The translations under genes and the position numbers were made by a program. The notes below the pieces were generated by a model that ran no database searches, was not told where the DNA came from, and worked only from the letters and a program-made list of their open reading frames with translations. From positions 716,191 through 780,190 of the forward strand of contig NZ_JAAUVI010000001.1 in the NCBI RefSeq assembly GCF_021352225.1: DNA of 64,000 bases, written 5' to 3'. The DNA comes from Methylobacterium sp. C25 (GTDB lineage Bacteria > Pseudomonadota > Alphaproteobacteria > Rhizobiales > Beijerinckiaceae). Shown piece by piece: positions 28,264 to 36,889 of this stretch (the stretch's first letter is position 1; each line of letters starts with the position of its first letter).

Positions 28264-29271
28264 ATGGCACAGGGCGCCAATCCGGCAGCGACGAGCCTCG
28301 ACGACGGCATCGTCGCGACGGCGGAATCCTGCCTCGCTGCGGTCGGGCGGGCCCGCGAGTCGATCCATTCGGTGATCTTCGGTCAGGAGGCCGTGGTCGA
28401 CCTCGCCCTCGTCACCATCCTGTCCGGCGGCCATGGCCTGCTCGTCGGCTTGCCAGGGCTGGCCAAGACCAAGCTCGTCGAGACGCTCGGCACCGTGCTC
28501 GGGCTCGATGCCCGCCGCGTGCAGTTCACGCCCGACCTGATGCCCTCCGACATCCTCGGCACCGAGATTTTGGACGAGGATGCCGAGCGCCATCGCTCGT
28601 TCCGTTTCGTGAAGGGTCCGATCTTCACGCAGCTGCTGATGGCCGACGAGATCAATCGCGCCTCGCCGCGCACGCAATCCGCCCTGCTCCAGGCCATGCA
28701 GGAGCATCACGTCTCGGTGGCGGGTGAGCGGCACGACCTCCCCCGCCCGTTCCACGTGCTCGCCACCCAGAACCCGATCGAGCAGGAGGGTACCTATCCA
28801 CTGCCCGAAGCCCAGCTCGACCGATTCCTGCTGGAGATCGACGTCGGCTATCCCGACCGTGCCGCCGAGCGCCGCATCCTGATCGAGACCACCGGCGTCG
28901 AAGACCAGACCGCCAAGCCCGTGATGACCACGGACGAACTCCTGACGGCGCAACGCCTTGTCCGACGCCTTCCGGTGGGAGATGCGGTGGTCGACGCGAT
29001 CCTCGACCTCGTCCGCTCGGCACGTCCCGAGGGCGGCGACGCTTCGATCGCGAAGAAGCTGCTCTGGGGTCCCGGCCCCCGCGCCAGCCAGGCGCTGACG
29101 CTGGCCGTGCGTGCCCGCGCCCTGATCGAGGGCCGCGTCGCGCCTTCCGTTGCAGACGTGAAGGCGCTGGCCGAACCGGTGCTCAAGCACCGCATGGCGC
29201 TCAACTTCGCCGCCCGCGCCGATGGAGAGACCATTCCGGGGCTGATCGCGCAGCTCGCGAACAAGCTCTGA
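28264..29271 (+). CDS. moxR: MoxR-family AAA+ ATPase
   Basis: A 335-residue MoxR-type AAA+ chaperone-like ATPase (AAA_3 family). The Walker A motif is GLPGLAKTKL, characteristic of the family with A in place of the second glycine; Walker B is LLMADEINRAS; a sensor segment is VLATQNPIEQEGTYPLPEAQLDRF, with arginine-finger-like residues around it. MoxR proteins form rings and help assemble or activate protein complexes, often von Willebrand factor A (VWA) proteins with metal sites. Start chosen at MAQGANPAATSL because longer starts enter the promoter region. It heads a four-gene operon with a DUF58 protein 13 bp downstream, a DUF4159 protein and a VWA/glutaminase-like membrane protein. Not next to methanol dehydrogenase genes here. 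Confidence 0.92.
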   Translation: MAQGANPAATSLDDGIVATAESCLAAVGRARESIHSVIFGQEAVVDLALVTILSGGHGLLVGLPGLAKTKLVETLGTVLGLDARRVQFTPDLMPSDILGTEILDEDAERHRSFRFVKGPIFTQLLMADEINRASPRTQSALLQAMQEHHVSVAGERHDLPRPFHVLATQNPIEQEGTYPLPEAQLDRFLLEIDVGYPDRAAERRILIETTGVEDQTAKPVMTTDELLTAQRLVRRLPVGDAVVDAILDLVRSARPEGGDASIAKKLLWGPGPRASQALTLAVRARALIEGRVAPSVADVKALAEPVLKHRMALNFAARADGETIPGLIAQLANKL

Positions 29272-29284
29272 GGCGCCGCACGGA

Positions 29285-30199
29285 ATGGTCCAGACCCGGC
29301 TCGTCGAAGCCGACCGACGCATCCCCGGACGGGGCGAGACGGAAAGCGCCCTCTCGCTCGCCGACAGGATGCCACGCCTGATCCTCGAGGCGCGTCGCGT
29401 GTCGAGCCTGCTCGCGCATGGCCTGCACGGCCGGCGCCGGGCTGGGCCGGGCGAGACATTCTGGCAGTTCCGGCCCTTCGTGACGGGGGAGGCCGCTGCG
29501 CGCATCGACTGGCGCCGCTCGGCCCGCGACGACCGGCTCTATGTCCGCGAGCGCGAGTGGGAAGCCGCCCATAACATCTGGTTCTGGATCGACCGCTCCG
29601 CCTCGATGGGTTTTGCCTCGGATCTCGCGCAGGCGCCGAAGATCGAACGCGCCCTGGTGCTCGGGCTGGCGCTGGCCGACACCTTCGTGGAGGGCGGCGA
29701 ACGGGTCGGATTGCTCGGGCTGACCCGCTCGGTCTCCTCGCGCGGCGTCGTCGAGACCATGGCGCAGACCCTCGCTCACGACGAGGCCGGCCTGACCCAG
29801 GACCTGCCGCCCACCGCGACACCCGGCCGCTTCGACGAGGCGATCCTGATCAGCGACTTCCTGACCCCGCTCGACCGCATCCGCGAGTCGGTGCAGGCGA
29901 TTTCGGGACGCGGCACGCATGGTCACCTCGTGATGATCGTCGATCCGATCGAGGAGACCTTCCCCTTCGCCGGACAGGCCATGCTGCACGAACCGGAGAG
30001 CGGAACGAGCCTCGACATCGGCGATGCGGAAGCGTGGGGCGATGCATACCGGACCAGGATCGCGGCGCATCGCGACGGGCTGTCCGAGATCGTGCGCGCT
30101 CAGGGCTGGACCCTGACCATCCACCGCACCGATCGCCCGGCTAGCGAGGCGGCTCTACGCCTACTGACGCTCGTCGCCGCCGCGCGCGGAAGCGGCTGA
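29285..30199 (+). CDS. DUF58 domain protein with VWA-like site
   Basis: A 304-residue protein of the DUF58 family, which contains a von Willebrand A-like domain and is encoded next to MoxR ATPases in most bacteria. The family signature is seen in RIDWRRSARDDRLYVREREWE. A partial metal-ion-dependent adhesion site is visible as DRSASMG (D-x-S-x-S). No membrane helices are evident, so it is cytoplasmic or peripheral. It is thought to be a client or partner of MoxR in assembling a periplasmic or envelope complex; this is known only in outline. The gap to moxR is 13 bp and the next start follows at 9 bp, so it is within the same transcript. Confidence 0.9.
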   Translation: MVQTRLVEADRRIPGRGETESALSLADRMPRLILEARRVSSLLAHGLHGRRRAGPGETFWQFRPFVTGEAAARIDWRRSARDDRLYVREREWEAAHNIWFWIDRSASMGFASDLAQAPKIERALVLGLALADTFVEGGERVGLLGLTRSVSSRGVVETMAQTLAHDEAGLTQDLPPTATPGRFDEAILISDFLTPLDRIRESVQAISGRGTHGHLVMIVDPIEETFPFAGQAMLHEPESGTSLDIGDAEAWGDAYRTRIAAHRDGLSEIVRAQGWTLTIHRTDRPASEAALRLLTLVAAARGSG

Positions 30200-30208
30200 G
30201 GAGACGCG

Positions 30209-33064
30209 GTGTTCGGACTTCCCCTCACCTTCGCCGCACCGCTCGCGCTGGCCGCGCTCGCCGCGCTGCCGGCCCTGTGGTTCCTGTTGCGGGTGACGCC
30301 TCCGCGGCCACGCCGCATCGAGTTTCCGCCGCTCAAGCTCGTCGCCGACCTGCTGCCGAAGCGCGAGACGCCGGCCCGCACGCCGCCCTGGCTGCTGCTG
30401 CTGCGTATCCTCGCCGCCGCCTGCCTGATCCTTGCGGTCTCGGGGCCGGTCTGGAATCCCGCCGGCATCGGTGCTGCGGCCGGCCGCACGCCACTCCTCG
30501 TCCTGCTCGATAACGGCTTCAGCGCCGCACATGACTGGCGCGACCGGCTCCGCGCCGCCACCGACGAGATCGAAGGTGCTGCCCGCGACGGCCGCCCGGT
30601 GGCGCTGCTGCCGGCCGCCGATCCGGTCGGGACGCCGGGAAGCGTGCTCGAGGCCAAGGCGCCGGCTGCCGCGCTGGAACGCCTGCGCGCCGTGCAGCCC
30701 CGGCCAATCCTCACAGACCGTGCCGCGCACCTTCAGCAGATCGGCGCCTTCCTCGACAAGACACCGAACGCGGCCATCGTCTGGATCAGCGACGGCATCG
30801 AGGATGCCGGCGGCGCGAGCTTCTCGAAAGGCCTCGCCGACCTTGTCGCCAAGCACGGCACCGCACTCACGATCCTTAAGGCCGAGCAGCCACCCGCCTT
30901 GGCGCTGGCCGGCGGCGAGAGCGGCGGAAGGCTCGTCGCCCATGTCCTGCGCGCGTCGCCGAACGGACGCGATGCGGGTACCGTGCGCGCACTCGACCAG
31001 AAGGGCCTGCCCCTCGCCGAGACGCCCTATGCCTTCGAGCCCAACGGCACCGAGAAGGAAGTCGGCTTCGACCTGCCCGTGGAGATCCGCAACACCATCG
31101 CCCGGCTGGAGATCGTCGGCGAGCGCTCGGCCGGCGCGGTCGTGCTGATGGACGAGCGCGGCAAGCGCCGGCGCGTCGGGCTCGTCTTCGGCGGGACCAG
31201 CGACCAGGCTCAGCCACTGCTGGCGCCCACCTACTATCTGTCGCGCGCGCTCACGCCGTTCGCCGACGTGCAGCAGCCGCGCGGCGGCCAGGGCACGGCG
31301 GAAGCCATCGGGCAGATGCTCGACAACCAGGTCACGGTGCTGGTGCTCGCCGATGTCGGCGCGCTCGACGACAAGACGCTGGCGCGCGTCACCCAGTTCG
31401 TGGACGAGGGCGGCCTGCTTCTGCGCTTCGCCGGCCCGCGTCTCGCGGCCGGGAACGACCCGCTCGTGCCGGTGCGCCTACGTCGCGGCGGCCGCAATCT
31501 CGGCGGCACGCTCTCCTGGGACAATCCGAAGACGGTGGCGGATTTCGCGCCCGAAAGCCCCTTCGCGGGGTTGAAGCCGCCGCCGGATATCGGCGTGCGT
31601 CGCCAGATCCTGGCCGAGCCCGACGGCGACCTGCCCGGCAAGACCTGGGCCTCGCTGCAGGACGGCACGCCCGTCGTCACCGCCGAGAAGCGTGGCCAGG
31701 GCCTCGTCGTGCTGTTCCACGTCACCGCCGACACGACGTGGTCGAACCTGCCGCTCTCCGGGCTCTTCGTCGATATGCTGCGCCGGGTCGTCGGCATGGC
31801 CGGATCGGGCGCGAAGCCCACGACGGGCGATGGCGGACAAGCCAAGGCGGCTGTGCTGGCGCCGCGTCTGACGCTCGACGGTTTCGGCGCGCTCGGCTCT
31901 CCGCCTGCCTCGGCCACCGCCGTCTCGGCCGATTACGGTGACCGCGCCACGCACGATCATCCGCCCGGCTTCTACGGGCCGGCGGAGGGCGGCATCAGCG
32001 TCAACGCCCTGAAGCCCGACGATCGCCTCAAGCCGCTCGACATCGGCAGCATCGCCGGTGCGCGCCTCGGCGGGCTCGGCGGAGCAGAGACGGTGGATCT
32101 GCGCGCCGTCCTGTTCAGCCTCGCCCTGGCGCTGCTCGTGCTCGACACGCTGGCCGGCCTTTGGCTCGGTGGCTTCCTCGGTGGGCATGGCCGCGGGAGC
32201 GTGATGCGCCGCCTGCGCAGCCGGCCGGCCGCCATGGCTCTCGTGGGCCTCGGCCTGCTCGCTTTCTCGCCGGCAATCGAGCCTGCCCGCGCAGCAGATT
32301 CGCAGTCGAGCCGTGCCGGGAACATCGAATCCGCCCTGATCACGCGTCTCGCCTTCGTCACCACGGGCGACGAGACAGTCGACACGGCGAGTCGCAGCGG
32401 GCTCGCGGGCCTGACGCAGGTTCTCGCCGCCCGCACCGCGCTGGAACCCGGCGAGCCGGCGGCCATCGACCCCGCCAAGGACGAGCTCGCCTTCTACCCG
32501 CTGATCTACTGGCCGATCGTCGCCGGCCGGCCCCAGCCGAGCGAGGCCGCGATCCGCAAGATCGACGCCTTCATGCGCAACGGCGGCACCGTGATCTTCG
32601 ACACCCGCGATGCCCTGGTCGCGCGCCCGGGCGGACCGCCGACGCCGGAAGGCGCCTATCTGCGCCAGATGCTCTCGACCCTCGAGGTGCCCGAGCTGGA
32701 GCCGATCCCGAACGACCACGTTCTCACCAAGGCCTTCTACCTCGTCGACAACTTCCCCGGCCGCTACACGACGGGCCAGACCTGGGTGGAGGCGCTGCCG
32801 CCGGCGCCAGCCGACAGCGCTGAGCGGCGTCCGGCCCGTGCCGGCGACGGCGTCACACCGATCATCATCACCGGCAACGACCTCGCTGCGGCCTGGGCCT
32901 TCAGCAAGGACGGGGCACCGCTCTACCCGATGTCGGGCGGCGACCAGCGCCAGCGCGAGATGGCGTTCCGAGGCGGCGTGAACATCGTGATCTACACGCT
33001 GACGGGCAACTACAAGGCGGATCAGGTCCACGTGCCGGCGCTGCTGGAGCGGCTAGGACAGTGA
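30209..33064 (+). CDS. large membrane protein, BatA-like N-terminus and DUF4159 C-terminus
   Basis: A 951-residue protein starting at a GTG with GAGGAG upstream. The N-terminus has a membrane helix (residues about 5-27) and the aerotolerance-regulator (BatA) signature PPRPRRIEFPPLKL, then a second helix (54-75). A long globular region follows with a VWA-like section around PLLVLLDNGFSA and a glutaminase-like section near RVTQFVDEGGLLLRFAG. A third membrane helix lies at about 633-655 and the C-terminal DUF4159 domain at about 735-945, with FYPLIYWPIV and MRNGGTVIFDTRD. It is predicted to sit in the inner membrane with DUF4159 in the periplasm. The family is linked only by context to MoxR/DUF58 partners; its precise role is not established. 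Confidence 0.88.
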   Translation: MFGLPLTFAAPLALAALAALPALWFLLRVTPPRPRRIEFPPLKLVADLLPKRETPARTPPWLLLLRILAAACLILAVSGPVWNPAGIGAAAGRTPLLVLLDNGFSAAHDWRDRLRAATDEIEGAARDGRPVALLPAADPVGTPGSVLEAKAPAAALERLRAVQPRPILTDRAAHLQQIGAFLDKTPNAAIVWISDGIEDAGGASFSKGLADLVAKHGTALTILKAEQPPALALAGGESGGRLVAHVLRASPNGRDAGTVRALDQKGLPLAETPYAFEPNGTEKEVGFDLPVEIRNTIARLEIVGERSAGAVVLMDERGKRRRVGLVFGGTSDQAQPLLAPTYYLSRALTPFADVQQPRGGQGTAEAIGQMLDNQVTVLVLADVGALDDKTLARVTQFVDEGGLLLRFAGPRLAAGNDPLVPVRLRRGGRNLGGTLSWDNPKTVADFAPESPFAGLKPPPDIGVRRQILAEPDGDLPGKTWASLQDGTPVVTAEKRGQGLVVLFHVTADTTWSNLPLSGLFVDMLRRVVGMAGSGAKPTTGDGGQAKAAVLAPRLTLDGFGALGSPPASATAVSADYGDRATHDHPPGFYGPAEGGISVNALKPDDRLKPLDIGSIAGARLGGLGGAETVDLRAVLFSLALALLVLDTLAGLWLGGFLGGHGRGSVMRRLRSRPAAMALVGLGLLAFSPAIEPARAADSQSSRAGNIESALITRLAFVTTGDETVDTASRSGLAGLTQVLAARTALEPGEPAAIDPAKDELAFYPLIYWPIVAGRPQPSEAAIRKIDAFMRNGGTVIFDTRDALVARPGGPPTPEGAYLRQMLSTLEVPELEPIPNDHVLTKAFYLVDNFPGRYTTGQTWVEALPPAPADSAERRPARAGDGVTPIIITGNDLAAAWAFSKDGAPLYPMSGGDQRQREMAFRGGVNIVIYTLTGNYKADQVHVPALLERLGQ

Positions 33065-33110
33065 TGTTTTTTCCGAGCAGCCCCCCTCCCCCACTCGAAG
33101 GCTTCGCCTC

Positions 33111-35195
33111 ATGCTGAGCCTGAGCTTTACTCCGCTGATTCCCTGGCCGGTGCTCGCCGGCTTCGGCGTCATCGTCGCGCTCTTCGTCGTGCTCGCCGTC
33201 GTGGCGCGTGGCCGGACGGCCCTGCTGCGCGCCGTGGCGCTGGCGCTCGTGCTCGCGGCCCTGGCAAATCCGTCCCTCGTCCGGGAGGATCGGGAGCCGG
33301 TGAAGGACGTCGCCGCGGTGATCGTCGACCGCTCGGGCTCGCAGACGCTGGGCGACCGGCCGCAGATGACCGATCAGGTGAAGGCCGAGCTGGAGCGGCG
33401 CTTCGGCTCGCTCACCAATATCGAGCCGCGCTTCATCGACGTTCAGGACGCCAAGGACGGCGACGACGGCACCAAGCTGTTCACCGCTCTCTCGCAATCG
33501 CTCGCAGACGTGCCGCCTGAACGGCTGGCCGGCGTGGTGATGCTCACTGACGGGGTGGTCCACGACATCCCGCAGAGCCTGGAGGCGCTCGGCATCAAGG
33601 CGCCGCTGCACGTACTCGTCACCGGACACCCGGATGAGCGCGACCGGCAGATCAAGATGCTCGAAGCCCCCCGCTTCGGCATCGTCGGCAAGGACCTGAC
33701 CATCCGGGCCGAGGTTCAGGAGCGCGGCGGCACGGGCAATGCCGTCGTCACCGTGCGCCGGGACGGCGAGGAGATCGGCCGCAAGAGCTTCCCCACCGGT
33801 CAGCCCTTCTCGCTCACCACGAAGATCGAGCATGGCGGCCCGAACGTCGTGGAGATCGAAGTCGAGCCGCTGCCGGGCGAGCTGACCACGGTGAACAACC
33901 GCGCCGTCCTGCCCATCGAGGGCATCCGCGAAAAGCTGCGCGTGCTGCTCGTCTCCGGCGAGCCTCACCAGGGTGAGCGCACCTGGCGAAACCTGCTGAA
34001 GTCCGACGCCAGCGTGGATCTCGTCCACTTCACCATCCTGCGGCCGCCCGAGAAGCAGGACGGCACGCCGATCTCCGAGCTGTCGCTGATCGCCTTCCCG
34101 ACCCGCGAGCTGTTCGTCCAGAAGATCAAGGACTTCGACCTGATCATCTTCGACCGCTACGCCAACCAGAGCGTGCTGCCGTCGGCCTATTTCGACAACA
34201 TCGTCCGCTACGTGAAGGAAGGCGGCGCTCTGCTCGTGGCCGCCGGCCCGGAATTCGCCTCGCCGATGAGTCTGGCGCGCACGAGGCTCGCTTCGGTGCT
34301 GCCGGGCGAGCCCAACGGCAAGGTGGTCGAACAGCCCTTCAAGGCTGCCCTGACCGATACCGGCGCGCGCCATCCGGTGACGCGGGCGTTGCCGGGCTCC
34401 GAGGCCAAGCCACCGGCCTGGGGCGACTGGCTGCGCATCGTCTCATCCGAGGCGCGGCCCGGCATCCAGCCCATCATGTCCGGCCCGAACGGTCTGCCGC
34501 TGCTCGAATTGTCGCGCGTCGACAAGGGTCGCGTGGCGCTGATGCTGTCGGATCAATCCTGGCTATGGGCGCGCGGCTATCAGCAGGGCGGTCCCTATCT
34601 CGACCTGCTGCGCCGCCTCGCCCATTGGCTGATGAAGGAGCCGGGCCTTGAGGAGGAGGCCCTGCGCGCCCAGACCACCGGCCGTGGCCGCGAGGTCCGC
34701 GTCGAGCGCCAGACCATGAGCGAGACGGCCGAACCCGTCACCGTGACCGGGCCGACCGGCAACACCCGCACTCTCGACCTGACGCAATCCGAGCCGGGGC
34801 TGTTCACCGCGACCTTCGAGGCGGAGCAACTCGGGCTGCACACTCTGCGCTCCGGCAATCTTGTTGCCTTCGTCAGCGTCGGCCCGGCCAATCCGCGCGA
34901 ATTGGCCGATGTGTTCAGCGATACAGAGCGGCTGAAATCCGTGGCGGAGGCCAGCGGCGGCACCATCCGCCGCGTCTCCGATGCCAATGGCGGCACCACG
35001 ATCCCACGCCTGCAGATCGTCCGCGGCGGCCGCCTCGGCGGTGCCGACTGGATCGGCTTCCGCCCGAGCGACAGCGCCAACATTCTGGGCGTGGAGGTCT
35101 ATCCGCTCGCCTTGGGGCTGTGGGCGCTTGCGGCTCTCGCGCTGGCGGTGCTGGCAATGTGGCTGGTGGAGGGGCGGCGGGGCCGAGCGGCATAA
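33111..35195 (+). CDS. membrane protein with VWA-like and glutamine-amidotransferase-like domains
   Basis: A 694-residue membrane protein. Two helices lie at residues 11-33 and 40-56 and one near the C-terminus (about 665-688). A VWA-like domain begins with AAVIVDRSGSQT (D-x-S-G-S metal site) and continues to about 170. A glutamine-amidotransferase-like domain (COG5426 style, catalytic cysteine not seen) spans about 270-480 with RVLLVSGEPHQGERTWRNLL and a second Asp-rich segment LIIFDRYAN. It is the last gene of the moxR operon, 46 bp after the DUF4159 gene, with GAAGG ten bases before its ATG. A periplasmic or membrane assembly role is inferred from operon partners; the absence of a visible nucleophile argues against glutaminase activity. 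Confidence 0.85.
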   Translation: MLSLSFTPLIPWPVLAGFGVIVALFVVLAVVARGRTALLRAVALALVLAALANPSLVREDREPVKDVAAVIVDRSGSQTLGDRPQMTDQVKAELERRFGSLTNIEPRFIDVQDAKDGDDGTKLFTALSQSLADVPPERLAGVVMLTDGVVHDIPQSLEALGIKAPLHVLVTGHPDERDRQIKMLEAPRFGIVGKDLTIRAEVQERGGTGNAVVTVRRDGEEIGRKSFPTGQPFSLTTKIEHGGPNVVEIEVEPLPGELTTVNNRAVLPIEGIREKLRVLLVSGEPHQGERTWRNLLKSDASVDLVHFTILRPPEKQDGTPISELSLIAFPTRELFVQKIKDFDLIIFDRYANQSVLPSAYFDNIVRYVKEGGALLVAAGPEFASPMSLARTRLASVLPGEPNGKVVEQPFKAALTDTGARHPVTRALPGSEAKPPAWGDWLRIVSSEARPGIQPIMSGPNGLPLLELSRVDKGRVALMLSDQSWLWARGYQQGGPYLDLLRRLAHWLMKEPGLEEEALRAQTTGRGREVRVERQTMSETAEPVTVTGPTGNTRTLDLTQSEPGLFTATFEAEQLGLHTLRSGNLVAFVSVGPANPRELADVFSDTERLKSVAEASGGTIRRVSDANGGTTIPRLQIVRGGRLGGADWIGFRPSDSANILGVEVYPLALGLWALAALALAVLAMWLVEGRRGRAA

Positions 35196-35228
35196 GCCGC
35201 TCCAGCTCCTCCCTTCTGCTTGAGACGG

Positions 35229-35729
35229 CTAGCGCGCTCTGGAAATGGCCCCCGACACACCGTCGGCACCACCGTCCGTCAGCGCGAGCCACAGGAAGCG
35301 CGCCGGATCGACTGGTCCCGGCAAGACGAGACGCCCCATCGGCACAGCGGAGAAGCCGAAGCGCCGGTAATACGGCAGGTCACCGACCAGCACGACGAGC
35401 TTGTGGCTCCCGGCCCGCGCTGCATCGACTCCCGCATTCATCAGCGAGCAGCCGATGCCCCGATTGGAGAAGCTCGGATCGACCGTCAGCGGCCCCAGGG
35501 CTAGCAGCGGATGTCCAGCGGCTTCGGCCAGGCTGAAGCGGATCGAGCCGACTAGATAGGTCCCGACCAAGGCCGTGAAGCACAGCTCCGGCACCAAGTG
35601 CGCGCCCTCGCGCAGCCGATAGGCGGTGCGCGCGAAACGGCCCGGCCCGAAGGCCCGGGCATGCAGGCGCTCGATCGCCGCCGCATCGTCGGGACGTTCG
35701 AGCCGGATATCGAGGGGAAGCGCGGTCAC
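35229..35729 (-). CDS. GNAT-family N-acetyltransferase
   Basis: A 166-residue acetyltransferase of the Gcn5-related superfamily. The acetyl-CoA loop is visible in LTVDPSFSNRGIGCSLMNAGVD, equivalent to the V-x-P-x-x-R-G-x-G pattern; a later strand and helix, KLVVLVGDLPYYRRFGFSAV, is typical of the YhbS-like group. The substrate is unknown; homologues acetylate small amines, proteins or tRNA. It stands alone on the minus strand between the converging moxR operon and the yejB gene, 33 bp from the stop at 35195. This is also where yejE would be expected, which makes the insertion of this gene noteworthy. Confidence 0.88.
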   Translation of the reverse strand: MTALPLDIRLERPDDAAAIERLHARAFGPGRFARTAYRLREGAHLVPELCFTALVGTYLVGSIRFSLAEAAGHPLLALGPLTVDPSFSNRGIGCSLMNAGVDAARAGSHKLVVLVGDLPYYRRFGFSAVPMGRLVLPGPVDPARFLWLALTDGGADGVSGAISRAR

Positions 35730-35772
35730 TGCAGCGTCAATCGAAAGAGGTCCGCAGCGCCGATACCAGACC

Positions 35773-36876
35773 TCACGCCGCCCGTGCAGAGAAATCGATG
35801 CGCGGATCGATCCAGGTGTAGATCAGATCCGAGAGCAGGTTCACCGCCAGCCCCATCAGCGAGAAGATGTACAGGGTCGCGAACACGATCGGATAGTCGC
35901 GCCCGATGATCGCGGTAAAGGACAGGAGCCCGAGCCCGTCGAGCGAGAACATCGTCTCGATCAGCAGCGAGCCGGTGAAGAAGGCCGTGATGAAGGCGCC
36001 CGGGAAGCCCGAGATCACGATCAGCATCGCATTGCGGAAGACGTGGCCGTAGAGCACGCGCGTTTCGGTCAGCCCCTTCATCCGCGCCGTCATCACGTAT
36101 TGCTTGCGGATCTCGTCGAGGAACGAGTTCTTGGTCAGCAGCGTGGAGGTGGCAAAGGCGCCGAGCACCAGGGCCGAGAGCGGCAAGACGAGGTGCCAGC
36201 CGTAGTCGAGCGCCTTCCCGGCAAGACTGAGCTGGTCGAAGTTTTCGGAAGTCAGACCGCGGATCGGGAAGATCTGAAAGAACGAGCCGCCGGCGAAGAG
36301 GATGATGAGGAGCAGGCCGAACAGGAAGCTCGGGATCGCGTAGCCGATGATGACGACGCTCGACGTCCAGATGTCGAAGCTCGACCCGTCCGAGACCGCC
36401 TTGCGGATGCCGAGCGGGATCGAGATCGCGTAGGAGATCAACGTCATCCAGAGGCCGAGCGAGATCGAGACCGGCAGCTTCTCCTTGATCAGCTGCAGCA
36501 CCGAGACGTCGCGAAAATAGCTCTTGCCGAAATCGAAGCGGGCATAGTCCCAGAGCATCTTGGCGAAGCGCTCCGGGGCCGGCTTATCGAAGCCGAACTG
36601 CACCTCCAGCTTCTTGATGAAAGCCGGGTCGAGGCCCTGCGCGCCGCGATACTTCGAGTTCGAGTCGCCGCTGCCGCCGCGCGTCACACCACCGCCGAGA
36701 TCGCCCTGGCCGCCGGTGATGCGCGAGAGCGATCCCTCCTGCTGGCCCTGCATCTGCGCGAGCACCCGTTCCACGGGGCCGCCAGGGGCGAACTGGATGA
36801 TCGCGAATGTGATCAGCATGATGCCGAAGATCGTCGGGACCATCAGCGCGATGCGGCGGGCAATGTAGGCGAGCAT
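35773..36876 (-). CDS. yejB: peptide ABC transporter permease, YejB type
   Basis: A 367-residue inner-membrane permease of the oligopeptide/microcin C importer family. The first helix is LAYIARRIALMVPTIFGIMLITFAI; a long periplasmic loop of about 90 residues with GGQGDLGGGVTRGGSGDS follows (the YejB-type insertion), then four to five more helices. The cytoplasmic EAA loop reads GHVFRNAMLIVISGFPGAF near residue 270. Its transcription follows the second solute-binding protein gene by 13 bp. The partner permease YejE and the ATPase YejF, expected downstream, are not found; a GNAT gene lies there instead. The encoded transporter must draw these parts from elsewhere or be incomplete. Confidence 0.93.
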   Translation of the reverse strand: MLAYIARRIALMVPTIFGIMLITFAIIQFAPGGPVERVLAQMQGQQEGSLSRITGGQGDLGGGVTRGGSGDSNSKYRGAQGLDPAFIKKLEVQFGFDKPAPERFAKMLWDYARFDFGKSYFRDVSVLQLIKEKLPVSISLGLWMTLISYAISIPLGIRKAVSDGSSFDIWTSSVVIIGYAIPSFLFGLLLIILFAGGSFFQIFPIRGLTSENFDQLSLAGKALDYGWHLVLPLSALVLGAFATSTLLTKNSFLDEIRKQYVMTARMKGLTETRVLYGHVFRNAMLIVISGFPGAFITAFFTGSLLIETMFSLDGLGLLSFTAIIGRDYPIVFATLYIFSLMGLAVNLLSDLIYTWIDPRIDFSARAA

Positions 36877-36889
36877 GCAGGTGCCGTCC

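Noticed and set aside
31478..34373. Large antisense frames opposite the DUF4159 and VWA genes
   Set aside because: They are Arg/Gln/Glu/His-rich and mirror the codons of the real genes; no start signal or motif.
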